Below, piece after piece: positions 1-12,059 of a DNA stretch of 64,000 nt. The notes below the pieces were generated by a model, which saw only the letters and a list, made by a program, of their open reading frames with translations, did no database searches and was not told the DNA's origin. The DNA comes from Symbiodinium kawagutii (lineage: Eukaryota > Sar > Dinophyceae > Suessiales > Symbiodiniaceae). The stretch is taken from the NCBI GenBank assembly GCA_009767595.1, contig VSDK01010484.1, positions 483,560-547,559 on the forward strand. Direction: 5' to 3'. The position numbers and the translations under genes were made by a program. Positions within the stretch are counted from its first letter, which is position 1; each line of letters begins with the position of its first letter.

Positions 1-113
1 GCCATCATTAACCATGGTTAACCACTACTAAACCAACCATGGCTTATGGTAACAAAGCTCAACCATAGCTGGCATATCCCCATGGTTGTTGCGAGTTGTT
101 TCCGCTGGCGGAC

Positions 114-224
114 CTGGAAAGCTTCCCGCCGCCAAGGCACTCCCTTGGCCGCCGATGGCACGACGAAGTACGGTGGCGCGTTGGGCGGCAGATCGAATTC
201 GCAGTTGGGGATGTCGTCATCCTC
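114..224 (-). CDS. Exon-like block of an unidentified minus-strand gene
   Basis: 37 codons between GGCGCAG|GAGG and TTTCCAG|GTCCGCC. The reading EDDDIPNCEFDLPPNAPPYF continues to PWRREAFQ. Third positions are strongly GC, unlike the surrounding TTAACCATGG repeat. The product is not recognised. This is one of the clearest exon candidates, with a canonical acceptor and GT donor and a length divisible by three. Confidence 0.6.
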
Positions 225-1806
225 CTGCGCCGTGGGAGCTCGCTAAGGGAAGGCGTGACTGGGCCTTGTTGTGGGGATGGCAGCTGGGGGAAGGGGGTGG
301 AATCCCATGCTTAGTGGTGGTAAATAGTTGGATCTTATGAGTGAATATAGGTTGACATGAGTAGTTGACATGGGTTAGCACGGGTTAATTGTGAACCATT
401 GATTCCATGGCTCATAGTTTTCTGGTCTCGAGCGTGAAACTGGATATCAATTTTTGTAGAAGGATCACTTGGAAGTGGACTCGAGAGGCTTGGATCAAAC
501 TGGAAGGAGAACTATCACAATGATGGTATCACTGGATACCATGCGGAAAACTGGCTCATGGCTAAAAATGAGTACCCACAAAGCCCCCCTACAAGGTCTC
601 TAAACACCGAGCAACGAGTGGAAGTACCATTGAATCTTTTTGAACTAACCAAGAAATAGGGCCTAGCTTCAATATCAGAGGCAAAGCCAAAATATCATCC
701 AATTATCGAAATATTATCAGCCAGTTGATACCTATCCTCAGTATCATCCATGTGTGCATCTATCTAAAACAATTACGAACAAACACAATGCATAAAAAAC
801 GAGGACCGCACTGAACATCATCATGATCATTACCCATCAACAGGTCGTGATGAGACATCCGTTTTTTCACCGTGTAATTAGCACTATGGACCGTGTATTG
901 GTTGCCATCACACTATTGCCAAAATGTTTCCATCTTATGAACGATCAACTATAACCACAAACTTCACTCAACATCAACTAATCATCCATTAAACATCAGA
1001 AAAATATTGACCATTCAACACTCCATCAATCCAACCTGAACGATCATTAATCGTCAATCGTCAACGAAACAACTATCAACCAAGCATCTTTTATGGGCCA
1101 ATGCTTCGCCCATCATCAGCTATCATCTATTCTTACTGTGGATCATCTTGCTCTGGAAATGCCATGAAATACTTGTACCATGGGCACCCGAAACCATGAA
1201 AAAGGTCGGTTGTTACCCCCTAAAATATGGGTAATAACCTATTCAAATGATGGTTTTGAGAGCCCTAGGTATAAAATACTTAAGAACTCACCAAGTACTA
1301 ATCATATATTGGTACAATAATTTAGTACATGATCGTCTTGCAACCTCCGGAAATACCATGGAATACAGTACATAAATTATAAATGTTAACCCAGGATTAA
1401 TAGACCCCAGGTTTATTGGGGGTTTCTCATTTTAATGGAAAACCGAGGTTCTTAGGGGATAGCCCCTATTAATCAACCAGGTGTTTATCTACCTTCTGGT
1501 TTCACCACTCCCTGTAGCTGTAAATCGCTCCCCCTGTACAGCGGGATTTGGGGATACCCCTGGCTCCGAATCGCTCCCTGAGAATCACCAGCTAGTTATT
1601 AATCCTGTGTAGCCATCAGCTGCCGGGATATCTTGAAAGCCGAATAGTCATTGCTATGGGTTGTTAATACTTACCAGCCACAGTCATACCCCAGGAATTA
1701 TCAATGGTAAAATAAAGATGATTAATCCACTATTGATCCAATGGTAGCCACTACAAACAATGACACCGTTGTAGTGGACTCCCTTTGCGCATTGTCCAGG
1801 TCCCAC
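225..1806. other. Intron-like DNA
   Basis: TGGTTGACATG-type sequence near the left block, switching to CATCAACTAATCATCC-type by about 960-1080. No gene is visible. A PyCCTGGTT/GGGGTTTCTC-like patch at 1400-1500 may be a decayed family A copy. Confidence 0.5.
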
Positions 1807-1888
1807 CCGTAGCGGAAGGCACATGCGACGAGGCGATGACTTCGAAGCCGGGCATCAACATGTGCGCGGCACCCGCGGCGTGCACATC
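1807..1888 (-). CDS. Exon-like block, unidentified
   Basis: GC-rich island in AT-rich DNA. The acceptor is CAGCCGCAG|GATG; a donor at TACGG|GTGGGA is plausible. The reading is DVHAAGAAHMLMPGFEVIAS. The 3' boundary is uncertain because dinoflagellates also use GC and GA donors. No family assigned. Confidence 0.45.
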
Positions 1889-2993
1889 CTGCGGCTGAGA
1901 GGTTGGCGGGCTGAATGGGTAAGGGCACTGATTAATGGTGGTTTTTAGTAGTGAATAATGATTCAATTGATGGTTTGTATAACTTCTATAGCAACATATA
2001 ATGTATACAGATAACCAATTGATGTTTGCATACGGAAGGTTCATTGGTGGATACCTGGTGGCCCATGGTGGTGAAATGGGGGTTAGTTAATGGTTGTTGA
2101 TGGTGAAATGGTTCTGAATTGATGGTTTAATGATGTTCGATTCACGATACCACCTTTTATGGGCAAATCCACCAGCAGTTGAACCATTATTCTTAGTTAA
2201 AGCATATCCCCTGTCATTAACCACTATCAACAAGTATTAACCACTATTAACCACAATTAACCATAATCAACCATCATTTATTGGTGTATCATTGATGGTA
2301 AAATCATGTCTATTGTCATTGTCATGGTTGCTGGCCAACAGAGGTGCCACATGCATTGGCATTGTCAGTTGGCCACCACAAACCACCATGGTTCGCAATA
2401 CTCCTCAGCTCCACGTTTCATGCGCTGCCTGTGCTTGTCGCATCTGCAGCTGCAACGAGCTCAGCATTTGTCTGGTTCCGGTTTTTCAGGATCTGCGTTG
2501 CCAATTGCTTTCGTGCAGTGAGCTTCGTCTTGATTTCGTTGAATCAGTGGCTTCCTGTTGGCCACTTGCATGATGAAAGCGCTGAGAGTAAACTTGAGGC
2601 AGATGATCCGTCCATGTTGCTGCGACCAGTTTTGAAATCGAACTTGATTGTAACTTATAAGCCGTCCATGCTATCATTATCAACCATCATCATCCCCTAC
2701 TTATCTCTCCTAACCTGTACTAACTAGTGTCAACAATCTACTATTAAGAACATCTAAGTATAAATCCAACAATTGCAACTGGTGGAATTTTTGTTGGTTT
2801 TGGGGATTTTTCCTGGCTAGTATTTCCCTAGAGTCGAAACTACTATTGACCACCAATATCAAACAGAAATGTACAGAACCTCAAAATTATTGACCATCAT
2901 TATGGTTATTAACAACCATGAACAACTGCCAATTTAAGCCACTGAACCATTATTCAGCTGCATTTAATTAGCAATTTACCAACCATTTGGCAC

Positions 2994-3090
2994 CTCGTCA
3001 GGTCTCAGGCGGGCCGACGCCTTGTTGTTCTTGACGACATGCAGGGCCATGGTCGCGGGGAAGTCCCCGGCTTCGGCCAAAGCGACCGAC
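2994..3090 (-). CDS. Exon-like block, unidentified helical segment
   Basis: 97 nt from CACCGAG|G to GACGAG|GTGCC. The phase-1 reading is SVALAEAGDFPATMALHVVK, then NNKASARLRPDE. Composition and splice signals fit a real exon. The amphipathic Ala/Leu/Val content resembles other blocks in this window. Function unknown. Confidence 0.55.
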
Positions 3091-3589
3091 CTCGGTGAGC
3101 TGATCGTTTCAACGCGGGTTCTTGGCGACCAGTTATGGATATGGCGGGTGAACTAGCTGGTTAATGGTTGATGAAAGATGATGCAAGGGGATACAAATCA
3201 ACAAGAATAGGGGATAAGAGGGATTTAGTTGGTTAATGTTGGTTGACTAACTATTATAACCAACACTCATTAACAAAAAATTAGGCAACTGCTCCGTGGT
3301 ATTGTCCTGAGGTGGGGGGTACGCTAAAGCTATGGTTGGTTTACTACTCTAAATTCTACATGATTAATCGAAGGAAGTTTAGAAGTCTAACTTCCGACAA
3401 TATGGACAACTCAGCTAGGGCAGATCGCCTATGCAGACGTGAGAAAGAAGAGATGTGAGAAAGATGAGATTGCGAGCGCGCCAAAATGTTAGGAAAGTCG
3501 CGAAATGCTGTGTTTTGCAAGGTTTTGTGCATCATGAGGGTCCAGAAGGGTACCTCGCTAAAGCGGCGGGTGCGGACCACTGTGGCGGA

Positions 3590-4640
3590 AGGTGTGTGCA
3601 AAAATCGTGAAAAAAACCTAGGCGCGAAGCACATTTGGAAGTCAAAATCGTAAAAACATGTCAGCACCGGAGCACTTTTGGAAGTTGCGACTTGCAAAAT
3701 CGTGAAAAAACCTAGGCGCGAAGCACATTTGGAAGTCAAAATCGTAAAAACACTGCATGCTCGGAGCACTTTTAGAGGATTCCACGTTCAAAATCGTTAA
3801 AAAACCGAGGCGCCGAGCACATTTGGAAGTCAAAATCGTAAAAACACTACATGCTCGGAGCACTTTTGATGACTCATGATTCTCAAAACTGGCACGCTGC
3901 CTGCGCGCGAAACAAATTTTGAGCACTTTTGGGAGATGTAACTTGGAAAATCGTGCAAAAACCTAGGCGCGAAGCACATTTGGAAGTCAAAATCTTAAAA
4001 ACATGTCACGTTCGGAGCACTTTTGGAAGTTGCAACTTGCAAAATCGTGAAAAAACCTAGGCGCGAAGCACATTTGGAAGTCAAAATCGTAAAAACACTA
4101 CATGCTCGGAGCACTTTTGATGACTCATGATTCTCAAAACTGGCACGCTGCCTGCGCGCGAAGCAAATTTTTAAGATAAAATCTTGTACCAAAATAAAAA
4201 CTGCAATTTTACTAGCGTTTCGGGCCACTTTTCGGAGATGTCATATGATCATGAAAATTGGCACGCCGCCTGCGCGCGAAGCACATTCTCACGTCCGAAG
4301 TCGCAAAAACTCGTGGTTTTTAACAAGTTTTGAAAGTTGCATGTCCGAAAAAGTGCACGCGGCCAGGGCGAGAAGCACATTTTGAAGCAAATGTGTCAAA
4401 ACACAGCACGTTTTGACACTTTTTGAACACAGGAGACAAAAGTAGGAAAACACTTGCGTTTCGCGTCACTTTTCGTGATTTATGTGGCCAAAATGTGCAC
4501 AACGCTTGCGCGCCAAGCATATTTGCAGGTCAAAAGTAGCAAAACACTTGATGATCGGAACACCTTTGCAAGGTCCAGTTATCAAACTTGGCCAAACACC
4601 TAGATGCAAAAGATTTCATGATCGAAGCACATTTGGAAGG
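3590..4640. repeat. Degenerate 94-bp satellite
   Basis: GCGCGAAGCACATTTGGAAG recurs at about 3622, 3716, 3810, 3967 and 4061, mostly at 94-bp spacing. Each unit alternates GGAGCACTTTTGGAAG, AAAATCGTGAAAAAACC and CTGGCACGCTGCCTGC blocks. After about 4140 the units diverge. Minus-strand frames through it (3356-4228) are open only because the unit lacks stops in one phase. Confidence 0.85.
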
Positions 4641-4784
4641 TAAATGTCTGGATAGACGAAAGATGGTTAGACAAAGAGGTCGCCAGATAGATCGACAAGT
4701 CGATAGTCAGATCGATGGGTGGCTAGATGGATAGTCAGATACATAGATGCATCGATGGATGAATAGATGGATCGATAGATGGAT

Positions 4785-4822
<38 letters not shown>

Positions 4823-5265
4823 GGATAGATAGATAGATAGATAGATAGAATAGCTAGAATAGATAGATGGAATAGACAGACAATTGGATGGCCAGATTCA
4901 GATGGCTAGATGGGTCGATAGATAGACAGATAGGAAGACGAAACGAGAGTCAGATAGAAAAGTAGATAGATAGTCAGGTAGATAGACAGAAAGATAGACA
5001 GATGGACACATAGATGATCAGACAAATAATTCGGTAGATAGATAGACAAATAGATAGATAGGCAGATAGATAAATAGATAGATGGACAGGTCGATAGATA
5101 GATACATAAACAGAAAGATGACGAGATAGATAGTGAGGTAGATAGAAAGACAAGTACATAGGCAGATAGATAAACGAATAAATCATCAGATAGGTAGATA
5201 GACAGTCAGACAGACAGAAAGAAAACTGATCCACTGATAGAAAGATGGCTAGACAGATAGGCTGC
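4640..5265. repeat. GATA-type microsatellite tract
   Basis: About 600 bp of degenerate GATA/GACA, with a near-perfect (GATA)n core at 4785-4848. The long minus-strand frame (YLSIYLSI-type) is a translation of the repeat. Confidence 0.95.
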
Positions 5266-8200
5266 CAGTCAAGTGGCCAGATCGATGCTCACATTGTCGC
5301 AACCACAACTGCACACTCCTATAGTGCCCCTATCTTGGAAACTTCCGCCACCGCCTTGTGCGGTACTACTGGTACAGATGATTTGGGCGGTCCCCTATTT
5401 TGAGAAACCACCGTTATGAACCCACCATGGTATGGCCACATGGGTAAACACGGATCATGAAGCATGTTGGGTTCTTCATTTTTGATGAATTCATGTTGGT
5501 GCCTGATGATTTAAAATGGCTCAAGGACGTCCAGGGTATTTCAAACAGTTGGTTATGCCAGTTGGACAGATAGCTGCGGAAAAAGGTGGTGATTCGGAAA
5601 TTTCGAGTTTCGTCCACTTCGACATTCTTTAAGTTCACCTGTCGTGTAAATGGTGAAATGCGAACAAGAGCTCGGATTTCTACCCTTATGCACTTATGAC
5701 GTTAGTCAGGAAAATGTGAATTTAATCTAGATGATGCCTGTTGTCTTGCAAAGTAACAAGAACAAAACATAATATCAATAATATCAGTATGAAAGTTAGG
5801 GTTGCATTCATCTGACGCATTGAAGCTTCTTTGTCTGCGACACTGTTGCACAATGGAGTTGATTCTTCCTCGTTGCTGCCTGAACTTGTTCCCACCTCTG
5901 CATTCGACTTATTTGCTCTCCGTTTGATTCACCTGTTTTTCCTACCGTGGACTTCTTCGCAGTTTTGCATTACAAGGAGTCTACTGGATGCAGCGTCATC
6001 GCTTCTATCTTGTGCCCAAAACACTTACCACCACTTCTAGACTCATCACCATGTTTTCCTTCATGACCATCTTGATGAGGTTCCCAGGTTTTCTTGGCAG
6101 TTTTCTCTTGTCAAACTAGTCAGTGCAAACAAGTCCAAAAAATGATGCGGAACATCAAGAGGCCAACTCTCTTCCCGTCTCTTTCTGCTTCCTGCTCGAT
6201 CACTACTGTGATGGCTGTCGCGACTGTCCCTGGTGTCGCGGCGTCGGGTCGGGTCGGTTGATCGGTGCCTGGATGCAGCTGCTCAAGCCGTGACGGCTGA
6301 ACGTAGATGCTCCTCCACATTGCATCAAGACATGCATTGGTCCCCACAGGTCAGGGATAGATTGGAAAATGAAACTGCGTTGGGGGTTTGATGCCTGGCC
6401 AGAGGGCAGATATAGGGGCACACATATGAACAAGTGCAACCTAGTTCACAGTTCCCCAGGCAAGAAATAAAGACCTTGCCTCACTGCAAGCCGGGTCAGC
6501 TTCTCGTGGTGTGTCTTCTCAAGCTCAGTTGTTGTTTCGTCAACGTTCCGATCGACTCTGCAAGTTCATGCGCCGCAGTCAGCAATTGGTGGAATGGCTC
6601 GCGGTCCGCTGAACCACGAGCTTCGCAGGCGACAAACATGTTATAGTTCATGATGATGGTTAGCGATGATTACTAGTGGTGCTGGTTGAACGAGAATGGC
6701 TATGGCGATGCCAAAAAATATAAGTTTATATGATGCTCAAACATGTCCTTGTTTCAAAATATCGCTCAACAGCTTTGACGAAGGTCATCACAGGTATCAA
6801 CTACAAAAAATCATAATCAACGGTGTTTTTTTTCCTGTGGCCCAAGTCGAATCATTTGCAACCCGTGAATTGTGGTCAGGAATACGAGCCCCCGAAGCTC
6901 AGGAAATTGAGGTGTGTGACAGTCTTCAGGTGGGGAGCAGGTTTACATGGTTTACACCCAACTATACTCATAGGTGAACATCAGAAAGCTAGACTAGTTT
7001 GGGCATTTATGAAATGTGAAAATCCAGGTCGCTCTGCTGTAGAATGAGTCATTACTATCTGTTCTTTGGTTCTTGATCAATTCATGTTTTCGTAAGTGAC
7101 TAGCCTGGGTCAAATCCTGGTAGCCTGGTGAATATCCCCGAAATGACCAAACTAGTCTTAGTGGGGATGTTAACCAGGGTACTAATATTGATTAACCTAG
7201 TAGGTTAAGATTACCATCAACCTACCAATCTCTTTCAATTTTCTTACATGGTTCACCTACCCATGTGCTGTCTGGATGATATTGACGCACAAGCAGATGT
7301 CATCACCATGTGATCTTACGGCTGTTCAAAAGTGACCATCTCAGTGCTATGGTCATTCATGCTTGACATCCCTGAACCATTCTCAACCCAGATTGGGAAT
7401 CAATAAACAAATCATCTAACCACCAGTAATCATCAAATAAACTTCATCTAACCATTGTTTAACCACCATACACCACAAGCAACCATCATGGACTGTCCCC
7501 TAACCATCAATGTAAGCGTAAGGATCAGGGACCCATTCATAAGACTTCATGAATGATCGAATTCAAGAACCTCACAGCGCCTCTGCCACCAAGTGACACA
7601 CGCACACCTGTGGCACTACCTGAGGCAAGGAGGCGAAGGGATTTTGCGACGTGATGCTTAATGGTTTGCTGGTTGGCGATTGTTTATTGGCCTAGTGATA
7701 GCCTAGTGATAGCCTAGTGATGGCCTGGTGATGGCCTAGTGATGGTTTATTTTGGGCTTGCCATGGCCTAGTGATCAACCAATAATCAACCAATAGTCAG
7801 CCAGCACTAGTCATTAGTGATCACCATCGATGACCTAAGGATTATATATATATATATAGACCATTGATTAATCGATATAATATATCAATGATCACTAGCA
7901 AATGACATTGACTATTGATGAATGACAATGATCACTTCTTGGATGTGCACCCAATGTAAGTGATCACAATGTCCTTGGCTTCAGCTGGGATTAGTTCACC
8001 TACCTTACAGGGCTTAACCCCGAAGTAGTTGAAATGGTCTATTTTGGGCTTGTGAAATGCTCGGACAGGACTCATCAGCAAGGAATGATTTGTTATTATC
8101 AGTTGCTATAAAACATATACCAGCAGAGTTCGGCAAGTCCTTGCACTCCAGTCAATACTTCGTTACTTTGGGATCATGTTGACAATAGCTTTAACCACGG

Positions 8201-8440
8201 TGATACCAATCACTGTCAAATCAATGGTTCTATCTCAGCCAACCGTTCATGCCCAACACAGGTTGTTGGGTGTCATGTTCCAGGGTATAACACACGGCCT
8301 CCCCATGACTTGGTATTGTTGTTTGTCTCCCCATGGTTAAGCATCTCTTCGTCGATCAGCAGCCATCAAATGATTTTAGCATTCTTGGTGATGTCCGGTT
8401 GAATTGTGGGTTGGGTTTCCTTTAAGTTGTTAGTTCGAAA
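5266..8440. other. Non-coding, repeat-poor stretch
   Basis: Contains the right end of a family A element at about 5381-5411 (CCTATTTTGAGAAACCACC) and scattered short open frames with no codon bias (for example 5831-6040 and 6434-6977). Nothing further is supported. Confidence 0.5.
7689..7745. repeat. 11-bp tandem repeat
   Basis: GGCCTAGTGAT / AGCCTAGTGAT units repeated about five times. One more copy occurs near 7765. Confidence 0.85.
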
Positions 8441-8529
8441 GTGTTTTTTCTCAATTCTACGGCAGCTGCACTCAACACAGCAGGTCACCTTGAGCTAAAA
8501 TGGATTTCGTCCTGTGTTGAAAATAAATC

Positions 8530-9260
8530 TCAAAGAAAATTGGTCTTTTCTCTTCGGGAGTTACCAAACAGAAAATCAGTGACCATGGATTTCACCGGGC
8601 CAGACAAAGGTCGCTCGCAGGACATGGCAAGAGCTGTGACCACCTCCGTTTCTGACTCCCGAGCCTGGAGAAAAGAACTCCACGTGTCCGAATTGTCGTC
8701 TCCCAAGGCTTCCGTGGCTTCCAAAGTGTCCAGAACTCTCCTCAGGTTGGTCCTCAAGATTCCGCGCCTTCATCTCGCTTCTTCAGTCGAAATCAGGTCT
8801 GCTTTTCTCTTTGAACTTCGCAATTTTCTTTCCACGTCTTCCATCTCGATGGTTTTTGGCAACTCTTTTTTCTCCGCTCTAGAAGGATTCATCTTTTTAA
8901 AAATTTTAAAATCAAAGAGCAAGAGAACCTGGCCGACATAGCTCCCGAGATTCGCCGTGAAGGTGGTCTGGGGGATCACAAAGCTTGCAGAAGTGGCACT
9001 CGTGGTTGACAAGGCTTCCTCGACCTCTGCGTTCGCAGCTTCCAAAACCGGATGCCTGGGAACGTCTTGTCCCAGCCGTCGAAGCAAAAGAGCTTTGTTC
9101 GTTCCGTGAGCTGCAGATAGCCAGAAAGCGAAATCCTTGCTAACTCCACGAGATTTTCTATCCCTTCTGCCACCACAGCTTTCCTCAATTGATATTTCTC
9201 GATTTTGACGTTGTGCAGAAGCATGGATAGCTCCATCTCAGCGTGTGCCACTATAGAGCC
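8530..9260 (-). pseudogene. Frameshifted intronless coding remnant
   Basis: Three minus frames follow each other without introns: EMELSMLLHNVKIEKYQLRK...ISLSGYLQLTERTK (about 9250-9095), EAANAEVEEALSTTSATSAS and then SRAEKKELPKTIEMEDVERK (about 9090-8770), then LRRVLDTLEATEALGDDNSD (8757-8530). Two frame changes join them. Helical and charged, not recognised. A 730-nt uninterrupted block amid tiny exons suggests a retroposed cDNA or a relic of an element ORF. Confidence 0.5.
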
Positions 9261-9272
9261 ATTGATAGTCAA

Positions 9273-10344
9273 TATTGTTAGTCACTGACTAATTACCAAT
9301 CTACTAGCTGTTAGTTCATTGCAGGCTCCCCCGGTTTCTTATCACTGGTAAAGCAATATTGCCTCCTCAGCAGTTGATAATTCGATTTAAATCCTGTTGC
9401 TGTACCCCTCAAAAGTGATTCACAACCACGTCAGTCAGCGGTGTTTCACCATCAACCTTGGCTGATGTCATGCATCACCAACGAGCAACCTTCATTGGTT
9501 ATCAAATGTCACCAAATCATCAACCATTACTCAAAGATTCATCAGCCATCAATCACCAAACAACGAATCAATCACCCCCAAACCAATGCCTGAGCAACCC
9601 GTAACCCCGAGGCATCAATCAACCCCCAAACCAACACCCCTAAATCCTAAGCCAACCCTTGCATCAATCACCACCATCCACCGGTGATTTCGAGCCATTC
9701 AAACGAAAATCACAGGCAAGCCATCTTCCTGGATATTTTCCTGTCATCAACCAACTGGTGGTTTCCTAGAATGGGAATACCCCAAAATCATCCAGCTATC
9801 AACCATTATCAATGGTTATAACCCCAATAAACCCCTACTAAAACCAGCAGCCAGTAGAACTTTTCATGTAACCAACTCCTATATTAGCATATAGTAGTTG
9901 TTTAGCCATTATTGCTGATGATAATCCCTTATGAATCCCTGACCGTTACAATCAAGGTACTATCCATTACTATCACTATGATCCACTCCTAGATTGTTGA
10001 TTGTTTTGGTGATAATCCTCTTTGAATCCCCATGATCAACCATTATAATCCCCTATGAATCCCCTATTAACCTCTAATCAACCTCTATTGACCCTTATCC
10101 AACTCCCTAAAACCAAAATCCGCAAAACATCCTGAAACAAAAATCCCTAAAATCCCTAACAATTTCCATTATCAACCTCTAAAATCCCTAAAACCAAAAT
10201 CAAACTCCCCCAACTCCGATCATCATCGACAACTCTATTAATCCCCCAACTATACCCTTCCTAATCCCTATAAATCCCCTATGAATTCACCATTCAGATC
10301 CCCTACGAATCCACCTCCCATCATCATCGACGCCTCATCATCGA
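9273..10344. other. Intron-like CCATCAACC / CCCCTATGAATCC tract
   Basis: From about 9470, CATCAACCATTA and later AATCCCCTATGAATCCCC words dominate up to the exon-like block at 10418. No gene. Confidence 0.55.
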
Positions 10345-10417
10345 CACCTCCTGGTTGCTTATCCCATTATTGTTGGTTATCCCCCATCAGTTGGTAGGCT
10401 AACTGCTTGACCCACAG
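10345..10417. mobile_element. Short TIR element, family B, right part
   Basis: Only the last 70 or so bases are recognisable. GGTAGGCTAACTGCTTGACC and CACAG end exactly at a GC-rich exon-like block, so the element would supply the acceptor AG. Confidence 0.45.
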
Positions 10418-10572
10418 CCCGGCCCTCATCCATGGCCACCTCCCTCCCTCTCTGCATCCACGCGGCTCTTGGAGAACGTCTTCCTCGACTTCGACTCCGA
10501 GCGCGACAGCGGACCACTGGACGACCTCGCGCCGTCGGTTTTTTCGCCCGCGGCCGCGCTGGGCTTCAGGAG
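10418..10572 (+). CDS. Exon-like block, best read on the plus strand
   Basis: 155 nt between TTGACCCACAG| and TTCAGGAG|GTAACC. The frame gives LLENVFLDFDSERDSGPLDD then LAPSVFSPAAALGFR, with almost only G/C third bases. Minus-strand frames are also open (one is Arg/Ser-rich), so the strand is not certain. If plus, it opposes most other blocks in the window. The acceptor coincides with the end of a family B element. Confidence 0.42.
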
Positions 10573-11376
10573 GTAACCTGGGGAAGCGGTGGATGCAGGG
10601 TCAAGCGCCCAGCTGGGGAGGTGGGTGTCATGGGGAAGGATGGGTTGTTGATGGTTAATTAGTTGGTAAGTTGGTGGTTAGCTATATAGTTACTATGGTT
10701 GGTTGATTGTTGATGAGTTGGTGAATGATGGTCAACTAGTGGTTGATCAGAAATTAGATGGTCAGTTGATAGGTAATGAGTTGGTGAAAGATGGCGAATT
10801 CATGATGAATCAGCTGCTTGGTGTATGTCTAAGTGGTTTGTTACATATGGTCAGTTGCTGGTCTTGGTCAATGATACCCTGTGCTGGGCAATGATGAGGA
10901 ACAAGCTGTTTGATTCCTTGATGACTAGTTCATGCTTCAAAGGAGGTCAGCAAGCATCTTGGAAACAAATCTGTTTGGAAATTGAAAATCAATCATCATT
11001 AGCAGAAATGGCAGGTTGCTTCATGGTGATTGTTGTTGGCAAAGTTGATGTCTATCTGATCCTGGACCGACGCTGATATTTAATTTGTGGCTGATGATTT
11101 AATCAGCCATCGATGATCAGTAGGGGATTCCTTGCACAATGATGTGATCAAGCCAGTTGTTCAACAAGTCTTAGGCCTTTCCTGATGCAGCTGGAGACTG
11201 TGGATTCAACGTCAATCAACCAACACTCACAAACATCATGATTGAACATATCTTTGGTGGTGCACTGATCTCAGACTTTGAGCAAATTATAAAGTTCAGG
11301 GCTTCGTTATCACCGAAAGTAGATGAGTGATGTTGGCTAGTTGGGATAATTTGTGTATGTATGTATCGGTATACAT

Positions 11377-11470
11377 GGGTGTTTCTTTCAATGGGGGTCC
11401 CGACAAATAGTTGGTTCACAGATACTGAATACTCTGCGATTTAGGGGTACTTCTATTTCGAGAAACACCC
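11377..11470. mobile_element. MITE-like element, family A
   Basis: 94 bp. Left end GGGTGTTTCTTTCAATGGGG and right end TATTTCGAGAAACACCC are inverted copies. Same family as 30017 and 37479. Confidence 0.6.
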
Positions 11471-11927
11471 AAATTTGTCTGTTGTTTATCCATATCATAT
11501 CTGAACATATTCTAGCTTGCCATCACAAGAACATAGTAGGGGATGATAGGGTATGTTTGGGGTTCTACAGTTCCCATATTCTCATGCTCCTTCATTTTCA
11601 CACAACTTAGAAAACATGACAATTGCTCACTAAACTATCAACTACTGCCCTGACATTGCACATATAAAACAAGAAATCAGCAACAAACAACAGCCAACAA
11701 CAAGCCAACATCCAATTGGTACATCCTTACCAGTGTTGCTTATTCAGGCATATTCAACCAACTATCCAACCGTTATATTTACCTAGGGTTCTTGACCAAC
11801 CAAGATCCCCAAGCATGATCAACCAACCTATCCCTGATCCCTGATCCCGAAGCATGATCCCCAACCATTCACCAACCTGATCCAACCAACCACCAATCAA
11901 CCAACCACCACCCACCATCCACCCTAC

Positions 11928-12000
11928 CGCTGCCGCGGCGCAAGGGTTCTTCCTCCAGGTCGAAGTACCGAAGGCTCCGCCACTGGTTTCGATGAGGAAC
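11928..12000 (-). CDS. Exon-like block, unidentified
   Basis: 73 nt, GGCTGAG|GTTCC to GGCAGCG|GTAGGG, reading VPHRNQWRSLRYFDLEEEPL. A plus-strand frame (FFLQVEVPKAPPLVSMRNLS) is also open, so the strand call rests on the splice signals and on agreement with neighbouring blocks. Confidence 0.42.
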
Positions 12001-12059
12001 CTCAGCCAGCGCCCAACCGAGAAACGCTGCCCAGCGCAGGGCGTAAACGGTTGGTGCAA

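Noticed and set aside
2292-2727. Overlapping frames on both strands
   Set aside because: One minus frame (NRKPLIQRNQDEAHCTKAIG) looks somewhat coding-like, but codon bias and splice signals are too weak to call.
3356-4228. Overlapping minus-strand frames with repeated SVFTILTSKCA
   Set aside because: They follow the 94-bp satellite period and simply reflect a stop-free phase of the repeat.
4974-5234. 86-codon minus-strand frame rich in Tyr-Leu-Ser-Ile
   Set aside because: It is a translation of the GATA microsatellite.
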